Source: Bremerella volcania (GTDB taxonomy: Bacteria > Planctomycetota > Planctomycetia > Pirellulales > Pirellulaceae). From it: 64,000 bases of DNA. Positions within the stretch are counted from its first letter, which is position 1, and each line of letters begins with the position of its first letter. The DNA is taken from positions 2,418,001-2,482,000 of the forward strand of contig NZ_CP036289.1 of assembly GCF_007748115.1 (NCBI RefSeq), given 5' to 3'. Shown here in pieces: positions 34,492-44,433 of this stretch. The translations under genes and the position numbers were made by a program. Under the pieces are notes generated by a model. That model had not been told where the DNA came from, ran no database searches, and saw only the letters and a list, made by a program, of their open reading frames with translations.

Positions 34492-37400
34492 CCGATACTT
34501 CCGCCACGAACACACCGAGCAATGAAGAAATCTTCCTGCGGAACCTGGCTGACTTTGCGGAAACGCAAGGCTGGGAAGTCACCAGTTGGGACTTGCTCGA
34601 TGTGATGTGGCTGGCGGCTCAGTTCTCGCCTTCAGAACTCTTTGCGTTGAAGCCTGAAACAGAGAAGGAAAAATCCCCATCCGATACCGACAGCATAACG
34701 CAGTTGCCGCCGCCTCGCTCGGGTGGTACTTCGAAGCATCAGAAAGGTCCGGGAAGGACTGAGCGGAAGAGGATTAATCTCTATGCCAGGGGCCCACTGG
34801 AGGACTCCACTTCCGGAATGACGCCTGTGCGACTTCCCGCGCCGAAACCGCTTCAAAACGAGCGTGGAATCCTCAAGGCGCTGCGTCCGATTCTGGAACG
34901 AGGTCCGTCGCGCAGTCGTACGGTTTTGGATTTGGATGCCACCGTCGCACGGATTGCCGACGAGAAAATATGGGAACTGGTTGAGTTGCCCATGTCCGAG
35001 CGTCAACTCGATTTGGCGTTGGTACTGGATCATGGGACCTCGATGGATATGTGGCGAAGCGTCATGGCCGAACTTCGTCGCCTCTTTCATGCATGCGGGG
35101 CATTTCGCCGGATCACCGATGCTTGCCTCGTCTATAAGAACGGGCGTCCTCTTCTACTTCATCCAGGGTCAATCGGAGATCGCGAGCCCAAGCAAGTGGT
35201 TTTGGATCGACTTGATCCTCATGCACCGTTGCTTTATTTAATTCTTTCCGACTGCGTGTCGCCGGCCTGGCACGATAAGGCTTGGATCGATCAGTTGAAT
35301 TGCTGGGCTCAAGACGCCACGGTTGCCATTGCGCAGGTTCTGCCCGAACATCTTTGGGATCGCACTACGCTAGATCGCGGAGCCAGGCGCCTTACCTGGT
35401 CCTCCAAGTTTTTGGGGGCCAATCGCTCTTACCGCGTGGCGGAGAGAACAACCGATCGATTACGTGATCTCTTGCGGAAAGGTCCCAGGCAGGAGCCCGA
35501 AACGCTGGAGGCCGTGATTCCTATTGGGTCGATTTTCGATGAGGACTCGTTGACAAGCCTTGCCGAATTCCTGGCCGGCCGACGCCGAGAGTCGAAAATA
35601 TGCCATGGTCTGATGGCTCCCCAGCGTTCATCGAAGTCCAGCGAGAGTGACAGAGAGGGGCAGGCCCAACGTTCCCTGGCATCGTTTCGGCATTATGCTT
35701 CGCCAGAGGCAAAGCAGTTGGTCAAGCTTCTGGCAGCGGCTCCGGCGATATGTCTCCCTTTGGTGCGGATCCTGGAAAGCGTCTATATGCCGAAGGTCAA
35801 AGGCCCCGTGGTGGAAGCGGAGATTTGGCTCAGCGGGCTGTTGCGCCCGATGGCTGGTTCGACGTCGGACGATCCCGAACAGATTATCTACGACTTTCAC
35901 CCGGGAATTCGCGAGCAGCTACTCGAAGGCGTGCCTCACTATCTACGTCGTGAAATTGTGGAGAGAACTTCGGAGTACGTCGAAGCGAACTTGGGACGGC
36001 TGCGAGGTTTCTTAGCTCAGTTTCGTACTGCCGAGGGACCGATTCAACTGAGCGATCATTCGCAAGGAGACCCCATCGCACAAGTTCTGGCAAGCATACT
36101 TCGGCTAGATCCCGATCACTCAGGCCGACTGAAAGTCGACGCTCCCAAGGATACCGTCCGAGAGATCGTTTCCTCGTCGACCCCCGAAATCTATCAAGGT
36201 ACGGCACCCTGCTTTCGTTTCAGCTGGTCCCCCGATGGTCGTCGTCTGGCGATTCCTTCGGTGGATGGCAAGTTAACGCTGTGGGATGTCGACCTGCCAG
36301 GCCAAGAAGGGGTCAGCCCTCCTCATCAAGTCAGTTCCTCTGGGGTCAACCAGGCGGTGTGGTCTCCCGACGGTAAGCGACTTGCCCTGGCCTATTACAA
36401 TCGAGTGGCACGGATCTATTCGGACGAGATGGTCGAGGTCTGGACGCTGATGGGACATCATTCTGATGTGACCTCCGTGGCATGGTCGCCAGGCGGAAAC
36501 CTACTGGCAACCGGCACAGCTGGAGGAACGGTTCGACTTTGGAACACGTCCAATTGGTCGTTGAACTTTCTTGCTTCGATTTACGAAGGGCCCGTGCGAG
36601 CCATGCAGTGGCTGGACGAAACAACCCTGGCGGTGGCCTCCAGGAAGGAAATCGTCATCTTTACGACCAATCAGCTCAACCTGTCTCCGGAGGCGATTCT
36701 CAACGTCGATGCCACCTCATTGGCTGTACTGACCAATTTTCATGGGCGTCAAGTCGTATTGGTCGCCGGAGGCAGTAACGGCGAAGTATCGATCTGGGAT
36801 CCGAAGACGCGCGATCAGATTGTGCCTGCCATCAAGGCGCACGAACAAAAGATTACCGGAGTCAGCTGTTCCATGGACGGTTCGCTGCTGGCCTCACGCG
36901 GGCATGAAGGCACCATCGCAGTACGTTCTACTTCGGACTGGAAAGTCATTTTCACCCATTCGTTCGAGCCAAGTGATTCTCCTTACGGGGCAGTCGCCTT
37001 CAACCCGAAATCGCTGCAACTTGCCGCAGCCGTGAACGGCGACAAGGCCATCGAGCTTTTTGAATTCCAGGAAGAAGAGAGCAGCGACCACGCCCCGCGC
37101 AGCCTGCACGTGCGGATTGTCGGATCAATAACTCCAGGCCCTTCGTTTGGTCGCTTGGACTTGGACTGCCGGGAAATCGGAGAAGAACTCTGCCGCCGAG
37201 GTCACAAGCTTGTTATCTCCACTATCGATAGCTCAACAGCAGGTTATGAAGCGTATATCGGCTACTTGGCCGCAGATCGCTTCGGCAAGGTGATTTTTTC
37301 CCATCCTGACCACCCATTGATTAACCGGCAAGAGTCGCGTTTGCGAGAATTAGCTCGGTCGATGTCTCAGTATCCGCGAGAGATTCGAGGACAGATTGAA

Positions 37401-39710
37401 TCCGCTATTCTTGAAAACTATGACGTCAAGACGTTGTCGGGCATTCTGGAGAAAAGAGGTCTCCTGATGTCCGGTTCGGCAGACGAAACACTGCCGTGGG
37501 TGGTTGCCAAGATCGTCGAATTGACAATTCTAGACGGGTCTATGCCTTCTCTACTGCAGGAAATGGATCGACTGGATGATAGTATTCGACAACTTGCTGA
37601 ACTTCCACAGCCTGGCAAGGTGGAAGTCGAAGACAGAACGACACACGGGCGTTCCTTCGAGGTCGCTGAGCTCGAAATTCAACAGTATTGCGACGTTCTG
37701 GTAGTGATTGGGGGTGGTGAAGAGGTCGATCGCGCATTGCGTGTGGCCCGGCAATTGGCCATCCCGGTTGTCTCGTTGCCAGAGTCGAACGGTGATTCCG
37801 ACGACGGTTTAGAATCCGCCGACACGACACGTGAAGAAGTTCCCACGCAGCTCTGGCAACCAGGAAAAGGAAAATCGTACGTTGAATTGATCGAGAAAAC
37901 CGTGGAGACCCCACCGGACTTCGCCGATTCGCTCTGCAGTGCGTCCACGAGTGCTTCTCGCGAGTGGGGATCGGTGACAGGCGTTGCGATTTCTTCCGCC
38001 TCTTGGCTGACCCCCAATTTTCTCGCTATCAGCGATTCGCTGAAGGGGGTCTCGTTGAGTTCGGCCTATGGAAGATGGGCTGCACTGGCGGCGACCCAAA
38101 TTCATTCAGAGGGGTTTTGGATCATTGCCGCGGAGTACGGCTATTCAATTCCTCGCTATTTGCCCGTTTCGAATCTCGATTTTGAACGGATTTACCCCTC
38201 CGACGAATTTGTCATCATCCCAGTTCGTGATGATGACGGTGAGCTGACCTTGCATCGCATCGATATCGAAGATTTGCAGCGCGAAGGTTTAAATCTCGAA
38301 GGAGTCTTGGGGGCTCCCATCCTTCTGATGCGGGAAGGCAAGTTTCACGTTGTCGGCCTGGTCTCCAAGGAAAGCCCAGAACAGGGAAACCGTTTGCAGG
38401 CACGCTTTTTCACGGGCCAGGAAGCAATCCTGGGACCAATGATTCATGCGGCCAATGAGACCCGGCCCCGTGTCTTGAATTCTTCAGAATTGGAACGCCT
38501 GCAAGAGATCGTACTTCGGGGAAAGTCATCTGAGGAGGTGAGCCATTCCCAGAGTTCATCTCCGGATGATATAGCCTTTGAGCATATGCGACAACTGAAT
38601 TTGGAGGCCGCGACGCGCGAATTGGTGAAACGGTGGAATCATCAAGGACGCATCGTCGAATATGTCGAAGAACTTTGCCGGAACCAACCGCAAAACGAGG
38701 ATCTTCGGGCGTTTGCCGAGCAGCTTGGCATCGACGTCGAGCCGCCCCCTTCCAGCGCCCATGACACCGTCGATATGAAGCTGGACGATCGAGAAACGGT
38801 CGAAATAGATCTGAGCACGATCCGCGAGGACCCGACAGGCAAGTCGTCCGATTCCAGCGATCGTGATCAGGCGATTGTGGAACGTGCTTACGACGGGTTT
38901 CGATTGGATTCATTCTTGGAGAGCGGGTTCTCGTGGGATTTGGCGCTTAGCACCTGCGCGATGTGTCATTTAGCGTATGGAGAAACCGAACACATTCATG
39001 AGGTGTGTGATAGACGCTGGCGTTGGGGAACGTACTATGTCATTACATCGAGTCGCACCAAGTGCCTTCTGACTGTCGCCAGGAACGTGATAGTCGTCGT
39101 ATTCAGCGGGACCCAGGAGATTCGTGACTGGCTCAGTGTCGTTGATCGAAACTATGAAAAGACTGAGTACGGTAGAGTAAATAGTGGCATGTTTCATGAG
39201 TTTAAAAACATCAGGGAATACCTGGAAAGACACATGCAAAAACTGGGAATACAAGGGGGAAAGCTGGTACTGACCGGTCATGGGATCGGTGGTGCTCTTG
39301 CAACGATCGCTGCCGCGGAGTGGGTTAATGAGGAGATGTTCGAGATAGCGGAAGTCTATACCTTTGGTCAGCCAGCGGTGGGTTACCCTGATTTTCAACA
39401 GTATATGAATGAGCGAACCGCAGGCAGGTTCTTTCGTTTCGTGCACAAGGACGACATCGTTCCACGGATCCCGCCTGGATACGTGCACGTGGGAGAATTG
39501 ATCCATTTAGGGCGAGAGGGTTCAAGTTCATCAGAAATGGAAACAACAAGCGAAACCGAGGAGTTGACTTGGCGAAGACTCCTTGCCGAGAAGTTCTTTT
39601 ATGAATCCTCGTCTTCCGGATACGCAGGGCTATTCCCTAGCATCTCCGATCACAACGTGAGCAAATACCTGGAGAACATCCTAAAAAGGGGGCAAGCCGC
39701 TACTTCGTAG
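34488..39710 (+). CDS. Giant SAV_2336/vWA-like - WD40 - SLOG-like - EAD-like - inactive lipase protein
   Basis: 1740 residues. About 130-560: a SAV_2336-type module with a vWA-like core, where LALVLDHGTSMDMW gives a variant MIDAS motif at Asp181. About 570-865: WD40 repeats (SPDGKRLALAYYNRVARIY, SPGGNLLATGTAGGTVRLW). About 872-1080: a SLOG-like Rossmann domain (VRIVGSITPG, CDVLVVIGGGEEVDRAL), which in other proteins binds or makes nucleotides. About 1150-1315: a possible degenerate trypsin fold. About 1357-1420: an EAD-like helical segment. About 1455-1725: a class 3 lipase domain with GHGIGG, so the nucleophile Ser is Gly1599. It starts inside the MoxR stop. Probably the sensor and scaffold of the system. 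Confidence 0.8.
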   Translation: MTDTSATNTPSNEEIFLRNLADFAETQGWEVTSWDLLDVMWLAAQFSPSELFALKPETEKEKSPSDTDSITQLPPPRSGGTSKHQKGPGRTERKRINLYARGPLEDSTSGMTPVRLPAPKPLQNERGILKALRPILERGPSRSRTVLDLDATVARIADEKIWELVELPMSERQLDLALVLDHGTSMDMWRSVMAELRRLFHACGAFRRITDACLVYKNGRPLLLHPGSIGDREPKQVVLDRLDPHAPLLYLILSDCVSPAWHDKAWIDQLNCWAQDATVAIAQVLPEHLWDRTTLDRGARRLTWSSKFLGANRSYRVAERTTDRLRDLLRKGPRQEPETLEAVIPIGSIFDEDSLTSLAEFLAGRRRESKICHGLMAPQRSSKSSESDREGQAQRSLASFRHYASPEAKQLVKLLAAAPAICLPLVRILESVYMPKVKGPVVEAEIWLSGLLRPMAGSTSDDPEQIIYDFHPGIREQLLEGVPHYLRREIVERTSEYVEANLGRLRGFLAQFRTAEGPIQLSDHSQGDPIAQVLASILRLDPDHSGRLKVDAPKDTVREIVSSSTPEIYQGTAPCFRFSWSPDGRRLAIPSVDGKLTLWDVDLPGQEGVSPPHQVSSSGVNQAVWSPDGKRLALAYYNRVARIYSDEMVEVWTLMGHHSDVTSVAWSPGGNLLATGTAGGTVRLWNTSNWSLNFLASIYEGPVRAMQWLDETTLAVASRKEIVIFTTNQLNLSPEAILNVDATSLAVLTNFHGRQVVLVAGGSNGEVSIWDPKTRDQIVPAIKAHEQKITGVSCSMDGSLLASRGHEGTIAVRSTSDWKVIFTHSFEPSDSPYGAVAFNPKSLQLAAAVNGDKAIELFEFQEEESSDHAPRSLHVRIVGSITPGPSFGRLDLDCREIGEELCRRGHKLVISTIDSSTAGYEAYIGYLAADRFGKVIFSHPDHPLINRQESRLRELARSMSQYPREIRGQIESAILENYDVKTLSGILEKRGLLMSGSADETLPWVVAKIVELTILDGSMPSLLQEMDRLDDSIRQLAELPQPGKVEVEDRTTHGRSFEVAELEIQQYCDVLVVIGGGEEVDRALRVARQLAIPVVSLPESNGDSDDGLESADTTREEVPTQLWQPGKGKSYVELIEKTVETPPDFADSLCSASTSASREWGSVTGVAISSASWLTPNFLAISDSLKGVSLSSAYGRWAALAATQIHSEGFWIIAAEYGYSIPRYLPVSNLDFERIYPSDEFVIIPVRDDDGELTLHRIDIEDLQREGLNLEGVLGAPILLMREGKFHVVGLVSKESPEQGNRLQARFFTGQEAILGPMIHAANETRPRVLNSSELERLQEIVLRGKSSEEVSHSQSSSPDDIAFEHMRQLNLEAATRELVKRWNHQGRIVEYVEELCRNQPQNEDLRAFAEQLGIDVEPPPSSAHDTVDMKLDDRETVEIDLSTIREDPTGKSSDSSDRDQAIVERAYDGFRLDSFLESGFSWDLALSTCAMCHLAYGETEHIHEVCDRRWRWGTYYVITSSRTKCLLTVARNVIVVVFSGTQEIRDWLSVVDRNYEKTEYGRVNSGMFHEFKNIREYLERHMQKLGIQGGKLVLTGHGIGGALATIAAAEWVNEEMFEIAEVYTFGQPAVGYPDFQQYMNERTAGRFFRFVHKDDIVPRIPPGYVHVGELIHLGREGSSSSEMETTSETEELTWRRLLAEKFFYESSSSGYAGLFPSISDHNVSKYLENILKRGQAATS

Positions 39711-39784
39711 GTACAAAGTACCCCGTGCCCGATGCAGGGGCGAATAGATAACGGAATCCCATTTACGTTCTCGCACAGGGTCAA

Positions 39785-41995
39785 TCAGGCAGAGACCTCA
39801 TCGAAACTAACCTTGTCCGCCCAGTCGGGGTGATCGATGAATGGGTTTCGGTTTCCCTGCTTCTGGAAGATGGCCTGATTGCGGTGTTGTTCGTAGCGAT
39901 CGACAGGGAACTTTCGGTGCCAGTCGCGGAGCGTTTCGATTCGGTCGCGCTGCTTCTTGGCCAAGCCGCTGGCTAGTTTATCTGGGTACCGCACCAGGAA
40001 GTAGAGCATCGCCCGGGCGACCGCTCCCTTGCCGCTGGCCGGCTCAAAACGATCTTCGACGCTCTTTCCGCAGGAATCGCGAACCGTTTCCTCGAAATCG
40101 GAGAAGTCGAAATAGGGCGTGTTGCCACGAAAGCTATTGCAACCCACCTCACAGGCAAACAGATGGTGCAGATCCCCGCGCATCGGCTGCCGTTTTAAGA
40201 ACCATGACTGGGGCACCGAATGCTCACAATTGAAGGGAAGCGAAGCCTCGAGCGCTTCTGCTGCTTCGTGCATCGACTCGGCATCGAAAGACCCTTCGCG
40301 GGCAAGCATCTCGCGGAGGCGAATCGAGCGAAGCTGCATGATGCGAAAGTCTTCGCGGATGAATTCTTCGGCACTAAACTTCTTGCCTGAGTAAATGCTG
40401 CGAAGCTGGCCATCCTCGTGCAGATCGATCCACGGGTATAGATGGACGCTGGGCTTGTAGCTGAGCTTGCTGGCGTGTGTTTTCTCAAGCAGCTGAAAAA
40501 GCTTTTCAAAGAGTTCCGGTCCGGAAAGATCGTCCGGATTGATGCCCGAATAGTAGCTTTCGACATCCGCACTATCCGCCGCTTCGTCGAAGTAAGGACG
40601 CGTATCGGCTTCCTCCAGTTCCGCCAAGGCAGCTTGAAGATCGGGATCTTGCGAAGAGCGGTCATCCGTAACCGATGTTGTTGTCGATGACGCTGCCGCG
40701 GACGAAGGCGGCGTCGACGTAAGGGACGCTGCCAGGCCACCGAGCGAAATCGTGACACTCAACGGAATGGTCATCGTCGTCGCCAGACCGCTGGTTACCT
40801 GCGAGATCGCAGGGGTAACCGATGACACCACCCGCGAAACGTCGACCGGTGGTGGGGAAACGCGACTTGGTTCGGATTCCGTGGGATGTGTGTCCGGCGA
40901 CAGATTGAGAAGTTCGTCCCGGAGCTTCGCTTTCTCGCCGCTGAACGAGGCGTTCTTGATTTCACGGACGATGCGGTCGACCAGAATCCCCTCGTTGGAA
41001 ACCCACTTGATGCGGTGATCCCCCATCGACTCGGTCCACTTCTGGCCATTGACCGCCAGGATATCTCCATCCTCATCGCGCTCGGGAACGCCGGAGTGAT
41101 GCAGCGCCACCAATTCCCACTGATCATTGTAGACCGGGGCCCCGGAAGAGCCTGGGGCGGTGTCGGTTTCGTAATGGAGGAAATTGTCGAAGATGTCGAT
41201 GACCTGATTGTCTCGCAGGGCAATCTGCTTCGATTCGCCATTGGGGTGTTGAATGATCGACACGAACTCCCCTTTGACCACCATGCGGTCAGGATCACTT
41301 TCGTGCAACTTGATCCAACCAAACTCTCGGGGGTCGCGCTGCGAGGAGTCGTTTTGTTGGACGGCAACCAAGGTAAAGTCGAACAGCTCGCTGGTGAAAA
41401 AGAAACGCGTTGGTGCGAGGGAGAACTCGATCGAGGGAAGCAGCATTCCGGCAAAGTTCGCCGCGAAATCAAATTCGACCACACTCTTTTCGGCAAATGT
41501 TTCATCCGGCAAAACGTGATTGTTGGTCAACAGCAGATTAGGCGAAACAAGGAAGCCAGTCCCAAATCCAACGCGCTGACCAAAGCGGTTGCGAATCACG
41601 ACGCGTCCCACCGAACGCGAGACCTGGCTGCCGCGGATTAGGTAAGCGATCGGCATCAGGTTGTTGGTTCCCAGGACACGTTCTTCCGCGATCGAGCGGA
41701 TATTATCCGGCACGGGGCCCAGGTTAAGTTCGGAAATTTCGGCGGGACCGCTGGGAATCGTGGACATAGGAGCCCAGGAGGGGGCAGCATCTGCCGGCAG
41801 ATCGAGTTCAAGAGGAATTCGTAGCTGACCGACGCGTTTGCGAATGGAATCAGGCAGGTTAACGTCGACGTTCTTCCCCACTCGAATCTCGGACAGGACC
41901 TTTTCCTGTTCTGGTTTGCGCTCTGCGTAACGCTTGGCGGTCCGGTCGATTTGTTCGTAAAAGTGTTTCGCGAAACCTTGCCGAGGTGCGTTCAT
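39785..41995 (-). CDS. Trypsin-like peptidase fused to EndA-family nuclease
   Basis: 736 residues. The trypsin domain (about 110-345) has His160 (LTNNHVL), Asp206 (LFDFTLV) and Ser284 (PGSSGAP). A Ser/Thr/Pro-rich linker follows, containing the strand TMTIPLSVTISLGG (407-420). The C-terminal domain (about 480-730) fits endonuclease I: CEHSVPQSW (His592), RGDLHHLFACEVGCNSFRGN (Asp608, His610, His611, Asn620) and VRYPDKL. Both active sites look intact. No signal peptide, so the nuclease would face cytosolic DNA or RNA if released. The gene is convergent with the giant gene and divergent from the trypsin-lipase gene. Confidence 0.85.
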   Translation of the reverse strand: MNAPRQGFAKHFYEQIDRTAKRYAERKPEQEKVLSEIRVGKNVDVNLPDSIRKRVGQLRIPLELDLPADAAPSWAPMSTIPSGPAEISELNLGPVPDNIRSIAEERVLGTNNLMPIAYLIRGSQVSRSVGRVVIRNRFGQRVGFGTGFLVSPNLLLTNNHVLPDETFAEKSVVEFDFAANFAGMLLPSIEFSLAPTRFFFTSELFDFTLVAVQQNDSSQRDPREFGWIKLHESDPDRMVVKGEFVSIIQHPNGESKQIALRDNQVIDIFDNFLHYETDTAPGSSGAPVYNDQWELVALHHSGVPERDEDGDILAVNGQKWTESMGDHRIKWVSNEGILVDRIVREIKNASFSGEKAKLRDELLNLSPDTHPTESEPSRVSPPPVDVSRVVSSVTPAISQVTSGLATTMTIPLSVTISLGGLAASLTSTPPSSAAASSTTTSVTDDRSSQDPDLQAALAELEEADTRPYFDEAADSADVESYYSGINPDDLSGPELFEKLFQLLEKTHASKLSYKPSVHLYPWIDLHEDGQLRSIYSGKKFSAEEFIREDFRIMQLRSIRLREMLAREGSFDAESMHEAAEALEASLPFNCEHSVPQSWFLKRQPMRGDLHHLFACEVGCNSFRGNTPYFDFSDFEETVRDSCGKSVEDRFEPASGKGAVARAMLYFLVRYPDKLASGLAKKQRDRIETLRDWHRKFPVDRYEQHRNQAIFQKQGNRNPFIDHPDWADKVSFDEVSA

Positions 41996-42072
41996 GATGG
42001 GGTCTTTCCGTCACTGCCTGGTCTGAAATAACTACCGCGATCAATGTAGCCTGTGGTAGGCATGATTACAAT

Positions 42073-42100
42073 CGATAGCATGTTAAGAAAACTACTATCG
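42073..42100. promoter_or_regulatory. Candidate operator between divergent effector genes
   Basis: Inverted repeat CGATAG (42073-42078) and CTATCG (42095-42100), 16 bases apart, in the AT-rich 225-base gap between the trypsin-EndA and trypsin-lipase genes. A regulator here could control both. No -35/-10 pair is certain. Confidence 0.3.
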
Positions 42101-42220
42101 GTGTTATGAAATCGATGACAAGAATTAATTAGCATGGCATTTCAACATCTGGTACAACCATGGCGTCGATGCATATCGCCGTCGCCCCAGTTACACGCTT
42201 GACTGCCAAGGATAGACCCG

Positions 42221-44371
42221 ATGTTGAATCTCGAAGAGCGAAGTCGACGACTTCAAGCTTATCTCCCGCAAATTGCCCCTGAGGGATTGGATCTTCCGGA
42301 ACAAAGCTCTTTAGAGGCGATGGGGCCTTCCGATCGTGTTCAGGAGTCGACGGCCAGGGGGCTCGAGAATCTCGAATCGGGGCGCGTTCTGGAAGTAGCG
42401 CAGGCTGATGCGCTGGAAGCGATCGTCCACAAAACGAAACGACCAGCGATCAACATCATGCGTGATACCTATCAGGAAGTTCCCAAGGACTGGAAAGGAG
42501 TACTGGATGACCAGGACGTGAAGAATCGCCTCTCGAAGCTGATTCCTTCGGTTGGGCGAATCGAACTGCCAGGCGACCTTCTGGTCCCCTATGGCGGCAC
42601 GGGGTTCGTGGTCGGCAAAGACCTGATCATGACCAATCGTCACGTGGCCGAGATCTTTACGATGGGGCTCGGCGTTAGGAATCTGAAGTTCAAGCCGCAC
42701 CGCTCTTCCGCCATCAACTTTCGTAAAGAGTTGTTTCAAGAAGAAGATCTGCCCGACCTGGCCGTCCAAGAAGTGGTGATGATTCACCCCTACTGGGATA
42801 TGGCGCTGCTGCGGGTTGTCGGTTTGCAGGAACATCACGCACCACTCCCTCTGGCGGTCGTCTCGCCCGAAGACATTGTTGGACATAACATCGCGGTGAT
42901 CGGGTACCCCGCCCAGGACGACCGGAACGATCTTGATCTGCAAAACAAGATCTACGGTGGAGTCTTCAATATTAAACGGCTGCAACCGGGAAAAGCTCGT
43001 GAGGTCCAGCCGATCGGCAGCTTCAACCATACGGTTCGCGCCATGACGCACGACGCCTCGACACTGGGCGGGTGTTCTGGCTCGATGGTGGTCGACATCG
43101 ATTCCGGCGAGGTCGTAGGATTGCATTTCGCAGGCATCTACCTGGAGGCCAACTATGCCGTTCCTACGTTTGAACTGGCACGCGACGCGCGAGTCGTCGA
43201 CGCAGGCTTGAGCTTTCGTGGCGCGGTTGCCCCGACCAGTGATTGGGACGCGGCTTGGAAAAACGCCGATTTTCCTGGCGAATCGCTTCCCACGTTGGCC
43301 GCGGTTTCCAAAAGAAGTGGCGCCCAAGCGATCACCTCCAGCCCAACCGCGATGGCAAGCAATCCGGCGACTACAGTGAACGTAACAGCCGGAGGAATCA
43401 CGTTTACGGTACCGCTGCAGATTACCGTTAGCCTGGGATCAATCGCGGCCGGAGCGCCTCCGGTACCTCCCCCGCCAAGCGTGACGACCGAAGGGCTGTT
43501 TGGTGGTGGAGGAGACAACGAGCAAGAGATCATCGACCGTGCCTACGCCCGGTTCAAAAACACCTCGTATGCCGGAAGTCAGTTCAGCTGGGAGTTGGCT
43601 TTAGCGACGTGCGCCACGAGTCACCTCGTGTATTCGGAAGGCCCCCGGGTTTCTGATGTTTGTCAGAACCAATGGGACTTTGATAGCTGTGAATTCATTC
43701 AGGTAAACGACACCGAGTGTTTCGTGGCCGTCACCGAAGAAGCAATGGCGGTCGCGTTTCGCGGCACGGCAGGCGTTCGTGATTGGCTCCGCGATTTGAC
43801 CCTCTTCAGTACTTCCGTGGCGTATGGTACCGTTCACCAAGGTTTCTTTCATGGCTTTCAGCAGGTACGGGCGGCGCTGGAAACGGCGATGCGTTCCTTT
43901 GGCTTGGGGGATCGAAAGTTGGTGATATCGGGGCATAGTCTCGGTGGAGCTTTGGCGACGATCGCGGCCGCGGAGTGGATTCATGCGGGAGAGTTCGAGG
44001 TAGCCGGCATTTACACCTTTGGCCAGCCTGCGGTCGGGAAGAAAGATTTCCGCGAATTCATTAACGGGAAGACGGCTGGAAAGTTCTTTCGCTTCGTCAA
44101 CGAAGACGATATCGTGCCGCGCGTTCCTCCCAATTACGTGCATGTTGGCAAACTGATGCAACTGGATCGACGAGGCAATACCGAGTCGCTGGAGGCGCTC
44201 GCTCCGGAACCGGAAACGATGTCGGAAACGGAATTTCATATCCTCCAGGAGCGGCTTGATGACGAGAGTCGTGTGGCTTCCGGCGTGGTCGCCACGGAAG
44301 GGTTGATTCCCAGCATCTCCGATCATGGATTACATAACTATTTGAACAAGATTTTGTCGCGTATCTCATAG
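42221..44371 (+). CDS. Trypsin-like peptidase fused to class 3 lipase
   Basis: 716 residues; AAGGA lies eight bases before ATG 42221. After a helical N-terminus, the trypsin domain (about 108-325) has His141 (MTNRHVAE), Asp193 (WDMALLRV) and Ser286 (LGGCSGSMV). The strand GITFTVPLQITVSLGS (392-407) and a Pro/Gly linker lead to a class 3 lipase domain (about 435-716) with Ser573 in ISGHSLGGALAT, Asp630 in NEDDIVPRVP and His702 in ISDHGLHNYL. Its lipase half is closely related to the end of the giant protein (shared ATIAAAEW, YTFGQPAVG and DDIVPR), but here the nucleophile is kept. It probably attacks membrane lipid or an ester when activated. Confidence 0.85.
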   Translation: MLNLEERSRRLQAYLPQIAPEGLDLPEQSSLEAMGPSDRVQESTARGLENLESGRVLEVAQADALEAIVHKTKRPAINIMRDTYQEVPKDWKGVLDDQDVKNRLSKLIPSVGRIELPGDLLVPYGGTGFVVGKDLIMTNRHVAEIFTMGLGVRNLKFKPHRSSAINFRKELFQEEDLPDLAVQEVVMIHPYWDMALLRVVGLQEHHAPLPLAVVSPEDIVGHNIAVIGYPAQDDRNDLDLQNKIYGGVFNIKRLQPGKAREVQPIGSFNHTVRAMTHDASTLGGCSGSMVVDIDSGEVVGLHFAGIYLEANYAVPTFELARDARVVDAGLSFRGAVAPTSDWDAAWKNADFPGESLPTLAAVSKRSGAQAITSSPTAMASNPATTVNVTAGGITFTVPLQITVSLGSIAAGAPPVPPPPSVTTEGLFGGGGDNEQEIIDRAYARFKNTSYAGSQFSWELALATCATSHLVYSEGPRVSDVCQNQWDFDSCEFIQVNDTECFVAVTEEAMAVAFRGTAGVRDWLRDLTLFSTSVAYGTVHQGFFHGFQQVRAALETAMRSFGLGDRKLVISGHSLGGALATIAAAEWIHAGEFEVAGIYTFGQPAVGKKDFREFINGKTAGKFFRFVNEDDIVPRVPPNYVHVGKLMQLDRRGNTESLEALAPEPETMSETEFHILQERLDDESRVASGVVATEGLIPSISDHGLHNYLNKILSRIS

Positions 44372-44433
44372 CTGTGTGACGTGTCGCGTTATCGTGTGCA
44401 ATCTTCCCAATAAGTCATTTGAGGTTTCATGCT

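Noticed and set aside
42311-43327. A 338-codon minus-strand frame
   Set aside because: It is antisense to the trypsin part of the trypsin-lipase gene, whose His, Asp and Ser are all in place.
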